In this document: positions 39,565 through 49,965 of the stretch, in pieces
Position numbering within the stretch: the stretch's first letter is position 1
How the letters are laid out: every line of letters starts with the position of its first letter
Assembly: GCA_009360345.1 (NCBI GenBank)
Contig: SPDP01000001.1
Span: forward strand, 806,001-870,000
Source: Alcaligenaceae bacterium SAGV5
GTDB lineage: Bacteria; Pseudomonadota; Gammaproteobacteria; Burkholderiales; Burkholderiaceae_B
DNA: 64,000 nucleotides
Reading direction: 5' to 3'
Notes under the pieces: generated by a model
Seen by the model: the letters and a program-made list of their open reading frames with translations, nothing else
The model's database searches: none
Told to the model about the DNA's origin: nothing
Program-made: the position numbers and the translations under genes

Positions 39565-40050
39565 ATGAGCAAAGCCAGACACGTTTCAGAAACTCCCGCC
39601 ACGCAATTCCTGCGCAAGCACGGCGTTGCCTTCACCGAACATGCCTACGAGTACGTCGAACACGGCGGTACTTCCGAATCGGCGCGGCAATTGGGCGAGG
39701 ACGAGCATGCCGTGATCAAGACCCTGATCATGGAGGACGAGTCCGCCAGGCCGCTGGTCATCCTGATGCACGGGGACCGGGAAGTGTCGACCAAGAACCT
39801 GGCGCGGCAGATCGGCGTCAAGAAGGTGGCGCCCTGCAAGCCGGAAGTGGCCCAGCGCCACTCGGGCTACATGGTCGGCGGTACCTCGCCCTTCGGTACC
39901 CGCAAGGCCATGCCGGTGTACGTGGAAGGCAGCGTGCTGGAACTGCCGCGCATACTCGTCAACGGCGGCCGCCGGGGCTACCTCGTGGGCATCGATCCGC
40001 GCGAACTCGTCCGCCTGCTGCAGGCCGTTCCGGTTGCCGCCGCGCTGTGA
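39565..40050 (+). CDS. ybaK: Cys-tRNA(Pro)/Cys-tRNA(Cys) deacylase YbaK
   Basis: A 161-residue YbaK/EbsC-family trans-editing protein that removes cysteine wrongly loaded on tRNA-Pro. Segments: TPATQFLRKHGVAFTEHAYEY, the catalytic-lysine strand VIKTLIME, and GYMVGGTSPFGTRKAMPVY. It lies 20 bases downstream of xerD on the same strand. Confidence 0.92.
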   Translation: MSKARHVSETPATQFLRKHGVAFTEHAYEYVEHGGTSESARQLGEDEHAVIKTLIMEDESARPLVILMHGDREVSTKNLARQIGVKKVAPCKPEVAQRHSGYMVGGTSPFGTRKAMPVYVEGSVLELPRILVNGGRRGYLVGIDPRELVRLLQAVPVAAAL

Positions 40051-40175
40051 TGGGCGAGGGGGCGATGGATTTCGTGCGCCTGCAGCGGGACAGTGTCTTG
40101 CCCAACCGGTAGAATCGCCGGCTGTCATGCCATCGTCACCGTGACGTGGCCACATAGGCCCAAGGTTCCCCATCC

Positions 40176-40808
40176 ATGATCACCGTCGCCGCCGCCGTCA
40201 TCGCCTATCTGATCGGTTCCATCTCGTTCGCCGTCGTCGTGAGCCGGGTGATGGGACTGGACGATCCGCGCACCTATGGTTCCGGCAACCCGGGCGCCAC
40301 GAACGTGCTGCGCTCCGGCAGCAAGGCCGCCGCGGTCCTGACGCTGGTCGGCGATGCCTTCAAGGGATGGGTGGCGGTGTGGCTGGCCCAGGTCTATGCG
40401 TATCGCCTCGGCTTTGGCGAGGCCACGATCGCGGTGGTGGCCCTGGCGGTGTTCCTGGGCCACCTGTACCCGGTGTTCTTCCGCTTCAAGGGGGGCAAGG
40501 GCGTGGCGACCGCGCTGGGCGTGCTGCTGGGCCTGCAACCCTGGCTGGGCGTGGCCACGCTGGCGACCTGGGTGATCGTGGCGCTGTTCTTCCGCTATTC
40601 GTCGCTGGCCGCCATCGTCGCGGCCATCTTCGCGCCCATCTACTACGTGTTCGGCCATGGCGTGGCCTGGACCGCCGACTCCAGGATCGGCACGGCCATC
40701 GGGCTGATGGCGCTGATGCTGCTCTATCGTCACCGGCAGAATATTTCCAAGCTGCTCGCAGGCAAGGAAAGCAAGCTCGGGAAGAAGAGTCCCCCCCCTA
40801 CGCGCTGA
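40176..40808 (+). CDS. plsY: Glycerol-3-phosphate acyltransferase PlsY
   Basis: A 210-residue membrane enzyme that transfers acyl from acyl-phosphate to glycerol-3-phosphate, the first step of phospholipid synthesis. Motifs: [28 protein letters not shown] (phosphate loop), [23 protein letters not shown]. Five or so membrane segments. Its last four codons and stop (PPTR then TGA) come from an inserted intergenic repeat (copy B), so the native C-terminus may have been replaced. Confidence 0.94.
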   Translation: MITVAAAVIAYLIGSISFAVVVSRVMGLDDPRTYGSGNPGATNVLRSGSKAAAVLTLVGDAFKGWVAVWLAQVYAYRLGFGEATIAVVALAVFLGHLYPVFFRFKGGKGVATALGVLLGLQPWLGVATLATWVIVALFFRYSSLAAIVAAIFAPIYYVFGHGVAWTADSRIGTAIGLMALMLLYRHRQNISKLLAGKESKLGKKSPPPTR

Positions 40809-40872
40809 CGCGCGCCCCCCAGGGGGCGATGCGGGTGGACCGGCGGAGCCGGATCCACCGCATCCTGGGTCT
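40793..40872. repeat. Dispersed intergenic repeat, copy B
   Basis: Reverse-complement of copy A, nearly base-for-base over 80 positions; the main difference is GCGCGCGTCAGCGCG where A has GCGCGCGAAGCGCG. It overlaps the last codons of plsY, whose stop TGA is within the repeat, and lies between plsY and the convergent tsaD. Confidence 0.85.
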
Positions 40873-40919
40873 AGTACGGTTGTCTTGGGTTGTGGCAGCG
40901 GGGCTTCGTTGGCTGCCAG

Positions 40920-41939
40920 CTAGGCAGCGCCCAATGGCCACCGGGGTTGCACGGTGAAGCTCGTGTGGCGTTCGCCGGGGTCGGCCAGGCCGGCTTGCAG
41001 GCGCAGGGCGCCGGCGAAGGCGATCATGGCGCCGTTGTCGGTGCACAGCTCCAGCGGCGGGAAGAAGGCCTGCGCGCGCAGGCGCGCGAGATGTGTGGCC
41101 AGGCGTTCGCGCAGCAGCCGGTTGGCGCCCACGCCGCCCGCGACGACGAGGCGTTTCAGCCCGGTGGCTTCGAGGGCTTTGGCGGCTTTGGCGACCAGCA
41201 CCGAGACAATGGCATCCTGCGTGGCCGCGGCCAGGTCGGCGCGTGCCTGCGCGTCATCGGGAGCCAGGGTTTTCATGCGGGTCAGCACCGCGGTCTTCAG
41301 GCCGCTGAAGCTGAAGTCGAGGTCGGGGCTGTGCAGTTTCGGGCGGGGCAGGTCGAAGCGGTCGGCGCGGCCGGACTCGGCCAGCCGGGACAACGCCGGC
41401 CCGCCGGGATATCCCAGGCCCAGCAGCTTCGCGGTCTTGTCGAAAGCCTCGCCGGCGGCATCGTCCAGGGTTTCGCCCAGCAACTCGTAGCGCCCCACGC
41501 CGTCCACCCGCATGAGCTGGGTGTGCCCGCCGGAAACCAGCAGCGCGACGAAGGGGAATTCGGGCCGTGGCGTTGCCAGCAGCGGCGACAGCAGGTGGCC
41601 TTCCAGGTGATGGATGGCGATGGAGGGCAGGTCGCGCGCCCAGGCGATGGCCTGGGCCACGCTGGCTCCCACCAGCAGGGCGCCGGCCAGGCCGGGGCCG
41701 GCGGTGTAAGCCACGGCGTCCACGCCGTCCAGGGTCAGGCCGGCGTCGTTCAAGGCCTGCCGGGTCAGGGGCAGTACCCGCCGCACGTGATCGCGGGAGG
41801 CCAGCTCCGGCACCACGCCCCCATAGGCCTGGTGCATGTCGACCTGCGAATACAGCGCATGGGCCAGCAGGCCGCGTTCGGCGCTGACGACGGCGACGCC
41901 GGTTTCGTCGCAGGAGCTTTCGAAGCCGAGGACAATCAT
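40920..41939 (-). CDS. tsaD: tRNA N6-adenosine threonylcarbamoyltransferase TsaD
   Basis: A 339-residue ASKHA-fold metalloenzyme placing threonylcarbamoyl on A37 of ANN-decoding tRNAs. Start [17 protein letters not shown] is the canonical N-terminus, although the ORF is open further upstream. Metal ligands are in IHHLEGH, with [10 protein letters not shown] and [16 protein letters not shown] following. It diverges from rpsU, the usual arrangement around the macromolecular-synthesis genes. Confidence 0.95.
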   Translation of the reverse strand: MIVLGFESSCDETGVAVVSAERGLLAHALYSQVDMHQAYGGVVPELASRDHVRRVLPLTRQALNDAGLTLDGVDAVAYTAGPGLAGALLVGASVAQAIAWARDLPSIAIHHLEGHLLSPLLATPRPEFPFVALLVSGGHTQLMRVDGVGRYELLGETLDDAAGEAFDKTAKLLGLGYPGGPALSRLAESGRADRFDLPRPKLHSPDLDFSFSGLKTAVLTRMKTLAPDDAQARADLAAATQDAIVSVLVAKAAKALEATGLKRLVVAGGVGANRLLRERLATHLARLRAQAFFPPLELCTDNGAMIAFAGALRLQAGLADPGERHTSFTVQPRWPLGAA

Positions 41940-42014
41940 TGAAAAATGCGCGTGAACGCGATTATGATCAGAGTTAACCCTAGCGGCAGTGTAGCACCGA
42001 GGCTGCGGAAGGGG

Positions 42015-42043
42015 TGGCAATATGGAAAAGGATCTGCTATATT
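42015..42043 (+). promoter_or_regulatory. Candidate extended -10 promoter for rpsU
   Basis: TGCTATATT forms an extended -10 (TG one base before TATATT, 42038-42043). A weak -35 TGGCAA (42015-42020) lies 17 bases upstream. Start would be near 42050, giving a leader of about 37 bases to the rpsU ATG. Confidence 0.5.
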
Positions 42044-42086
42044 GGCAGGCTTGATCAACCCCTAGCAACCCCGAGGCAATCGTTAC

Positions 42087-42299
42087 ATGCCGACAATTCG
42101 CGTTAAAGAAAATGAGCCGTTTGAGGTCGCCCTGCGTCGTTTCAAGCGCACCATTGAAAAGACTGGCTTGCTGACCGAACTGCGCTCGCGCGAGTTTTAC
42201 GAAAAGCCCACGGCCGAGCGCAAGCGCAAGCATGCCGCCGCCGTCAAGCGCCACTACAAGCGCATTCGCAGCCAGCAACTGCCCAAGCGCCTGTACTGA
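42087..42299 (+). CDS. rpsU: 30S ribosomal protein S21
   Basis: A 70-residue, strongly basic ribosomal protein starting [20 protein letters not shown] and containing [15 protein letters not shown]. It helps base-pairing of mRNA leaders with 16S rRNA. First gene of the rpsU-yqeY-dnaG-rpoD block, followed by two hairpins that probably set its excess over the downstream genes. Confidence 0.97.
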   Translation: MPTIRVKENEPFEVALRRFKRTIEKTGLLTELRSREFYEKPTAERKRKHAAAVKRHYKRIRSQQLPKRLY

Positions 42300-42305
42300 T
42301 TGCTG

Positions 42306-42324
42306 CCGCGCCCTGGGCGCGGCA
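42306..42324 (+). terminator. Hairpin immediately after rpsU
   Basis: GCCGCGCC/GGCGCGGC stem with a three-base loop, seven bases past the stop, followed by ATAAGCTTTCC. Lacks a true T tract; likely an attenuator or 3'-end protector. Confidence 0.45.
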
Positions 42325-42360
42325 TAAGCTTTCCAGTCGTTTCGCCAAGTTGTTGTCAGA

Positions 42361-42391
42361 GCCGCTACGGCACGAGCCGGAGCGGCTTTTG
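42361..42391 (+). terminator. Intrinsic terminator between rpsU and yqeY
   Basis: Stem AGCCGCT/AGCGGCT with an inner CGGC-ACGA-GCCG helix, then TTT and further T-rich sequence. Probably a partial terminator separating rpsU from yqeY-dnaG-rpoD. Confidence 0.7.
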
Positions 42392-42468
42392 GCGTTTTTG
42401 CCGTTATCCTAGTCCTGGCTCGCGTCTCCCGTGGCGCCCGGCTTCTTCTCTAATCGCGGAATCTCCCC

Positions 42469-42930
42469 ATGAGCGCAGATACTCTCAAAGCCCGCCTGTC
42501 CGATGAAATCAAGAGCGCGATGCGCGCCAAGGCGACCGAGCGTCTCGGGACCCTGAGGCTGCTGTCGGCAGCGGTCAAGCAGAAGGAAGTCGACGAGCGC
42601 CGCGAGCTGGGGGATGCCGAGATCGTCGCCATCGTCGAGAAGCAGGTGAAGCAGCGCCGCGAATCGATCACCTCGTTCGAGCAGGCCGGCCGGACCGAAT
42701 CGGCCGAGCAGGAGCGCGCGGAAATGGCGGTCCTCCAGGAGTTCCTGCCGCAGGCGGCTCCCCAGGAGGAAGTCGAGGCGGTGGTCGCGGCCGCCGTGGC
42801 CGAGGTTTCGGCGCAGGGTGTCACTGGCGGCGCGGCCATGGGCAAGGTGATGGGGCTGGTCAAGCCCAGGCTGGCGGGGCGCGCGGACATGGCCGAAGTG
42901 TCCAAGCTGATCAAGGCCCGTCTGGGTTGA
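42469..42930 (+). CDS. yqeY: GatB/YqeY domain protein
   Basis: A 153-residue helical protein homologous to the tail domain of the GatB amidotransferase subunit (LKARLSDEIKSAMRAKATER, then LGTLRLLSAAVKQKE, and a C-terminal MGKVMGLVKPRLAGRADM). YqeY proteins sit between rpsU and dnaG in many proteobacteria; a tRNA-binding role is assumed but not proven. It is 37 bases upstream of dnaG. Confidence 0.92.
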   Translation: MSADTLKARLSDEIKSAMRAKATERLGTLRLLSAAVKQKEVDERRELGDAEIVAIVEKQVKQRRESITSFEQAGRTESAEQERAEMAVLQEFLPQAAPQEEVEAVVAAAVAEVSAQGVTGGAAMGKVMGLVKPRLAGRADMAEVSKLIKARLG

Positions 42931-42967
42931 GCCGGCGGTCCGTGCATTTCCTTTTCGCGCCGCGCGC

Positions 42968-44983
42968 ATGATCCCCGAGTCATTCATCCAGGATCTGCTG
43001 GCCCGGGTCGACATCGTCGATGTCGTGGGCCAGCATGTGCAGTTGCGCAAGGGTGGGGCCAACCTGCTGGGATTGTGTCCCTTCCACGGAGAAAAATCGC
43101 CCTCCTTCACGGTCAGCCCCACCAAGCAGTTCTATCATTGCTTCGGCTGCGGCGCCCATGGCACGGCCATCCGCTTCCTGATGGAGCACACGGGCGCCGG
43201 CTTTCCCGAGGCGGTGCGATCGCTGGCCGGCATGGTGGGCATGCAGGTGCCCGAGGAAGAGCGCAGCCCCCGCCAGCGGGCGGCGCGGCAGCAGCGCGAA
43301 GCCGTGGTGTCACGCCACAGTCAGGTGCTGGAAACCGCGAATACCTGGTACCGGCAGCAGTTGCGCGGCGCCGGCGCCGCCGTGGCCTACCTGAAGGGGC
43401 GTGGCGTGTCCGGCGAGATCGCCGCCCGTTTCGGGTTGGGCTGGGCCGGCGGCGAGCGCCAGGGGTTGTCCGCGGTCCTGCCCGGCTACGACGATCCGCT
43501 GCTGGTCGAGGCCGGGCTGGTCATCCTGAGCGAAGATGGCCGACGTTACGATCGCTTTCGCGAACGCGTCACCTTTCCCATCCGGAATGCCCGGGGCCAC
43601 CTGATCGGCTTCGGCGGCCGCATCATCGGCAAGGGCGAGCCGAAATACCTCAATTCACCCGAAACCCCCATCTTCTCCAAGGGGTCCGAGCTGTACGGAC
43701 TCTGGGAGGCGCGCCAGGCGATCCGCAAGGAAGGCATGGTGGTGGTGGTCGAGGGTTACATGGATGTCGTGGCGCTGGCGCAGCTCGGGATCGAGTGCGG
43801 GGTGGCCACGCTGGGCACGGCGACCACGGCCGTGCACGTGCAGAAGCTGCTGCGCGCCAGCGACAGCGTGATCTTCAGCTTCGATGGCGACAAGGCCGGG
43901 CGCAAGGCGGCCTGGCGCGCGCTGGAGGCCTGCCTGCCGCTGCTGCGCGACGATATTTCGATCCGCTTTCTTTTTCTGCCTGACGAGCACGATCCGGATT
44001 CATACGTGCGCGAATTCGGCGCCGAGCGTTTTCGCAAGGCCTTGCGCGAGGCGATGCCCTTGTCGCAGTTCATGTTGGGCGAGCTGGTCGAGCGGCATCA
44101 GATGGACGAGGCCGAGGGCAGGGCGCGCTGCGTGCACGATGCCAAGCCGCTGCTGCAAGCCATGCCTGCCGGTGCGCTGCGCATGCAGGTGCTGCGGGAG
44201 CTGGCGCAGCTGACCCGCCTCACCACGGAAGAACTGGCCCAGTTGGTCCCCCTGCAGGACGTGCCCAGCGGCCCGCTGGTGCAGACGCCGGCCCAGATGC
44301 GGGGAACTTCCCCGGCGCCGGTTCGCTCAGAGTCTAATAATGGCGTGCAGGACAGTGCCGACGCTCCCGGTTGGGTGCCCGACCACGAACCGCCTGACGA
44401 CCATTTCTACGAACCTGCCCCGGATTTTCGCGATCGGCCCGCCGGGCCGGCCGCAGGCGGCGGGTTCCGGTCGGGACGCTTCAAGAGCGGGCGTTTCCGG
44501 GACCGCGATGGCCGCTACGGCGACGAGCGGCCGCAGGGCTATACGGGCCCGCGGGCCAGGGTGACGCCGATAGCGGGGCGCTTGCTTCAGTTGCTGCTGA
44601 CACATCCTGGCCTGGTCCGGCATATGGGCGAGGATGCCGAGCGCTTGCTGGAGGCCAACCAAGGGTACGAGTCGGTCAAGGCGCTGCTGGCGCTGGTGCG
44701 CGAGACCGGTGCCCAGCATGCGGGCGCGCTGTTGCAGGCTGCCGAGGGCAGCGACCTGTCGCAGACTCTTGTAATGGCGTCGACGGCCACTATCTATGAA
44801 GAAGAGTTGCCGGACCCCGACGCGGAACTGCACGATGCGTTGCGCATGGTGGCCTTGCATGCCGCGATCGCCGAACAGCAGCAATTGGCCGTTTCCGGCC
44901 TGAAGGATGCGCAGGACAAGATTCGCTACCTCGACTTGACCGAAAGAATCTTAGAGTTGAAGAAGCCGAGAGTGGTAGAATAG
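42968..44983 (+). CDS. dnaG: DNA primase
   Basis: A 671-residue primase. The zinc-binding CHC2 domain has LCPFHGEKSPSFTVSP and FYHCFGCGAHG (about 38-70), the catalytic core has RFGLGWAG and FGGRIIGKGEPKYLNSPET, and TOPRIM has VVVEGYMDVVAL and FSFDGDKAGRKAA. The C-terminal DnaB-binding domain starts about residue 535. Before it is a disordered linker (about 445-530), Gly/Arg-rich with the near-repeat RSGRFKSGRFRDRDGR. Longer than the E. coli enzyme (581) because of this linker. Confidence 0.95.
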   Translation: MIPESFIQDLLARVDIVDVVGQHVQLRKGGANLLGLCPFHGEKSPSFTVSPTKQFYHCFGCGAHGTAIRFLMEHTGAGFPEAVRSLAGMVGMQVPEEERSPRQRAARQQREAVVSRHSQVLETANTWYRQQLRGAGAAVAYLKGRGVSGEIAARFGLGWAGGERQGLSAVLPGYDDPLLVEAGLVILSEDGRRYDRFRERVTFPIRNARGHLIGFGGRIIGKGEPKYLNSPETPIFSKGSELYGLWEARQAIRKEGMVVVVEGYMDVVALAQLGIECGVATLGTATTAVHVQKLLRASDSVIFSFDGDKAGRKAAWRALEACLPLLRDDISIRFLFLPDEHDPDSYVREFGAERFRKALREAMPLSQFMLGELVERHQMDEAEGRARCVHDAKPLLQAMPAGALRMQVLRELAQLTRLTTEELAQLVPLQDVPSGPLVQTPAQMRGTSPAPVRSESNNGVQDSADAPGWVPDHEPPDDHFYEPAPDFRDRPAGPAAGGGFRSGRFKSGRFRDRDGRYGDERPQGYTGPRARVTPIAGRLLQLLLTHPGLVRHMGEDAERLLEANQGYESVKALLALVRETGAQHAGALLQAAEGSDLSQTLVMASTATIYEEELPDPDAELHDALRMVALHAAIAEQQQLAVSGLKDAQDKIRYLDLTERILELKKPRVVE

Positions 44984-45257
44984 AGGGTTTACCGTAGGTC
45001 TGATCGGGAGTATTTTTTCCCGCTTTCTGGTATGGATTTTGCTTTGCGCGATCTTTTGCCAGGGACCTTAGCCGGATGCGTGGGGGCGCGGCGGTTGCCG
45101 TGCGCCCACCCGGACACAAATATATGCAGTAGCAGGCCGATGTAGTATGCCGCGTGTACCCGGCGGCGGCCGAGATCGGTGCATAGGTGCCGACCCGCGG
45201 GTTGGGGGCTGGAGCAATCCGGCCACCGGATGAAATATTAGGAGTGGTTGACCGACC
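44984..45257 (+). promoter_or_regulatory. Leader region upstream of rpoD
   Basis: The longest gene-free stretch here (274 bases). It contains an imperfect GC-rich hairpin (GGGGGCGC/GCGCCCAC, near 45090-45113), a TATATG box near 45121 without a good -35, and a ribosome site TAGGAG 17 bases before the rpoD ATG. No tRNA or open frame is visible. It probably carries a promoter that lets rpoD be expressed apart from dnaG; I cannot place it firmly. Confidence 0.35.
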
Positions 45258-47636
<2,379 letters not shown>

Positions 47637-47664
47637 AAACCCTTGTAGTACCGCCCGCCAAGAG

Positions 47665-47705
47665 AAATCCCTGCCCGCGCCCAGGCGCCGGCAGGGATTT
47701 TTTTT
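47665..47705 (+). terminator. Intrinsic terminator after rpoD
   Basis: An 11-base-pair stem (AAATCCCTGCC/GGCAGGGATTT) followed by a run of eight T residues, 28 bases past the rpoD stop. A textbook Rho-independent terminator isolating the amide-uptake operon downstream. Confidence 0.9.
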
Positions 47706-47714
47706 CTTCCATTA

Positions 47715-47734
47715 TCAACCAACCGGATGGTTGA
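47715..47734. promoter_or_regulatory. Candidate TetR operator of the amide operon
   Basis: TCAACCA and TGGTTGA flank ACCGGA, a 20-base near-perfect palindrome overlapping the -35 box of the operon promoter. The last gene of the operon encodes a TetR protein, the likely ligand-responsive repressor. Confidence 0.6.
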
Positions 47735-47758
47735 CTCAGGGGGAATTGTGCGTATCAT
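47731..47758 (+). promoter_or_regulatory. Sigma-70 promoter of the ABC transporter/amidase operon
   Basis: TTGACT (47731-47736), 16-base spacer, TATCAT (47753-47758): five of six matches at each box. Start predicted near 47765, about 40 bases before the first ATG. Confidence 0.65.
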
Positions 47759-47805
47759 TGGCGCGTATCCAAGGGGTGTTTCAAGCCAAAGCGGAGTGCG
47801 TTGCC

Positions 47806-49383
47806 ATGAAACTCGAAAGATTGTTCGCGATCGTGATCTGCTTCTCGATGCTCGCTGTCGGGATGCGGGATGTGCCCGCGCAGGAGGGGCGGAAAGTACT
47901 GCGTGTCATCAGCGGCGACGTGACCGAGCTGGATCCCACCCAGGGCAGCAACCGGGTGTCGCGTGTCTATTCGCAAATGGTCTTCGACACGCTGTTCGCG
48001 CTCGATGGCAAGCTGGTCGCGAAGCCGATGATGGTGGAGAAGTACACCGTCAGCAGCGACGGCCTGACGCGGGACTACACGCTGCGCCCTAACCTGAAGT
48101 TCCACGACGGATCGCCGGTGACCGCGCGCGACGTGGTGGCCTCGGTGAAGCGCTGGGCCGACAACACGGCCATCGGGGCGCAGCTCAAGTCGCGGCTGTC
48201 GTCCCTGGCGGCCGTCAGCGACCGCGACTTCCGGCTGGTCCTGAAGGAACCGTTCGGGTTCGTGGAGTTCCTGCTGGCCGGAGCGGGTTCGCCCATTCCG
48301 GGCATCATGCGGGAGAAGGATGCGGCGCGCCCCTACAACACGCCGATGCCGCTTCCCGTGGTCGGTTCGGGGCCGTTCAAGTTCGTCGATGCCGAGCGGG
48401 TGGAAGGCAGCCGGGTGGTATTCGCGCGCAATGCCGACTACCTGTCCCGCGGCGAGCCGGCCGATGGCCTGGCGGGGGGGCGGGTCGTCAAGGTCGATCA
48501 GGTCCGCTGGATCATCATGCCGGACGCGACGACGGCGTCGAACGCCCTGGCGGCGGGCGAGGCCGACCTGTGGGCCGAGGCGGACCCGGACCAGATCGCG
48601 TTCCTGAGGCAGCGGGGGCTCAAGCTCAGTCCCAATGGGCTGCCCTTCGTCGAGTTCGTGCGGCCCAATTTCCAGCTTCCGCCGTTCAACGACGTCAGGG
48701 CGCGCCAGGCGCTGGCGCTGCTGATCGACCAGGACGAAATCATGCCCGCCGTGGCGGGGGACGCGGACTGGAAGCCATGCCATTCGTTCAGCGTCTGCGG
48801 CACCGCCTTCGGTACGGAAGCGGGATCCAAGCCGTTCCTCAAGCAGAACGTACAACGGGCCAGGAGCCTGCTGGCCGAGGCGGGGTACAAGGGCGAGACG
48901 ATCGTGTTGCTGAGCCTGCCGGCCGGTCCGAACATGGCCGTCGCGCAAGTGCTGGCCCAGCGCCTGAAGGAAGCAGGCGTCAAGGTCGATCTCCAGGTGA
49001 CCGATCTTCCCACGCTCCTGCAACGCATCCGGGCCAAGGGCCAGCCCCCGGGCAAGGGCGGCTATCACCTGTTTCCGTACAACGCCACCGGCAGCATCTG
49101 GTTCCACCCGTTGACGAACGCCGCGCTCGACATGTCCTGCGGCGGGCACAACTGGCCCGGCTTTCCCTGCGACGAGGCCGGCGAGCGCCTGCGCCAGCGT
49201 GTCCTGCGGGCCTTGACCCCCGCCGAGCAGCAGCAGGCGTTCGAAGTCCTGCAAGAGCACATGTGGCAATTCCTGCCCTACGTGCCGGTGGGGCAGTGGG
49301 ATGTCGTCAGCGCCTATCGGCCCAACGTCACCGGCCTGCTGTCCGCGTACGTCCAGCCCTATTGGAACGTCGAGAAGCGGTGA
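47806..49383 (+). CDS. ABC transporter substrate-binding protein, family 5 (dipeptide/oligopeptide type)
   Basis: A 525-residue periplasmic binding protein. Signal peptide to about residue 25 (MRDVPAQE). The SBP_bac_5 pattern is clear: VTELDPTQGSNRVSRVYSQMVFDTLF, LRPNLKFHDGSPVTARDVV (about 96-114), VGSGPFKF and FNDVRARQALALLID. It captures the ligand for the DppBCDF-like transporter encoded downstream. Since amidase and acetamidase genes sit in the same operon, an amide-bearing solute is more likely than a peptide. First gene of the operon, with GGAG 9 bases before the ATG. Confidence 0.9.
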   Translation: MKLERLFAIVICFSMLAVGMRDVPAQEGRKVLRVISGDVTELDPTQGSNRVSRVYSQMVFDTLFALDGKLVAKPMMVEKYTVSSDGLTRDYTLRPNLKFHDGSPVTARDVVASVKRWADNTAIGAQLKSRLSSLAAVSDRDFRLVLKEPFGFVEFLLAGAGSPIPGIMREKDAARPYNTPMPLPVVGSGPFKFVDAERVEGSRVVFARNADYLSRGEPADGLAGGRVVKVDQVRWIIMPDATTASNALAAGEADLWAEADPDQIAFLRQRGLKLSPNGLPFVEFVRPNFQLPPFNDVRARQALALLIDQDEIMPAVAGDADWKPCHSFSVCGTAFGTEAGSKPFLKQNVQRARSLLAEAGYKGETIVLLSLPAGPNMAVAQVLAQRLKEAGVKVDLQVTDLPTLLQRIRAKGQPPGKGGYHLFPYNATGSIWFHPLTNAALDMSCGGHNWPGFPCDEAGERLRQRVLRALTPAEQQQAFEVLQEHMWQFLPYVPVGQWDVVSAYRPNVTGLLSAYVQPYWNVEKR

Positions 49384-49418
49384 GCGCGTCCGGAAGGATC
49401 ATTCCCTAGGAGAAGTCC

Positions 49419-49958
49419 ATGCAGAGTCGTCAGGTAAGTCCCGAGGAAATGCGAAAAAGGGTGGCCGTCTTCAGCGAGCTCCAGGCCAGCGCCATGCCGC
49501 TGATCGACGCGGCCAGGCCCGAGTTCCAGCGCGAGCTCCTGAGCATCATCGGCCAGGGCGTGGCCGAGGATGGCGCCATCGTTCCACCCATCACGGATGT
49601 CGAGGGCTTTCATCTGTCCATCGTCCGGGTCGAGGCGGGGAAAGGCAGCGCGCTCCACAAGCATCGGACCGTGGAGGTGTTCATGCCCCTGAACGGCCGG
49701 TTCTCGGTGCAATGGGGGGACCACGGCGAGCACGAGATCTTCCTCGACCAGTATGACGTCATCTCGCTTCCGGTCGGGGTATTGCGCGGATTCCGCAACG
49801 AGAGCCCCGGCCAGGCCTTGCTGCTGGTCATCATCGGCGGCGACGACCCGGGCAGCGTCGAATGGATAGACGAGGTGATGGACGCGGCGCGCCGCCAAGG
49901 CTTCGGCCTGGACGAACGAGGCAAGATCACCACCCGTTCCGTGAGCGAGGGAGGCTGA
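49419..49958 (+). CDS. Cupin-domain protein
   Basis: A 179-residue soluble protein with one cupin barrel at about 60-130: HLSIVRVEAGKGSALHKHRTVEVFMPLNGRFSV carries the His-x-His...Glu metal set, and the second motif is less typical (LPVGVLRGFRNES). AGGAG precedes the ATG. Position between the binding protein and the amidase suggests a catabolic step or a ligand-sensing role, but no activity can be named. Confidence 0.8.
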   Translation: MQSRQVSPEEMRKRVAVFSELQASAMPLIDAARPEFQRELLSIIGQGVAEDGAIVPPITDVEGFHLSIVRVEAGKGSALHKHRTVEVFMPLNGRFSVQWGDHGEHEIFLDQYDVISLPVGVLRGFRNESPGQALLLVIIGGDDPGSVEWIDEVMDAARRQGFGLDERGKITTRSVSEGG

Positions 49959-49965
49959 GCCGGCC

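Noticed and set aside
44984-45257. Possible tRNA or small RNA gene upstream of rpoD
   Set aside because: No cloverleaf, no CCA end and no clear promoter plus terminator; kept only as a leader region.
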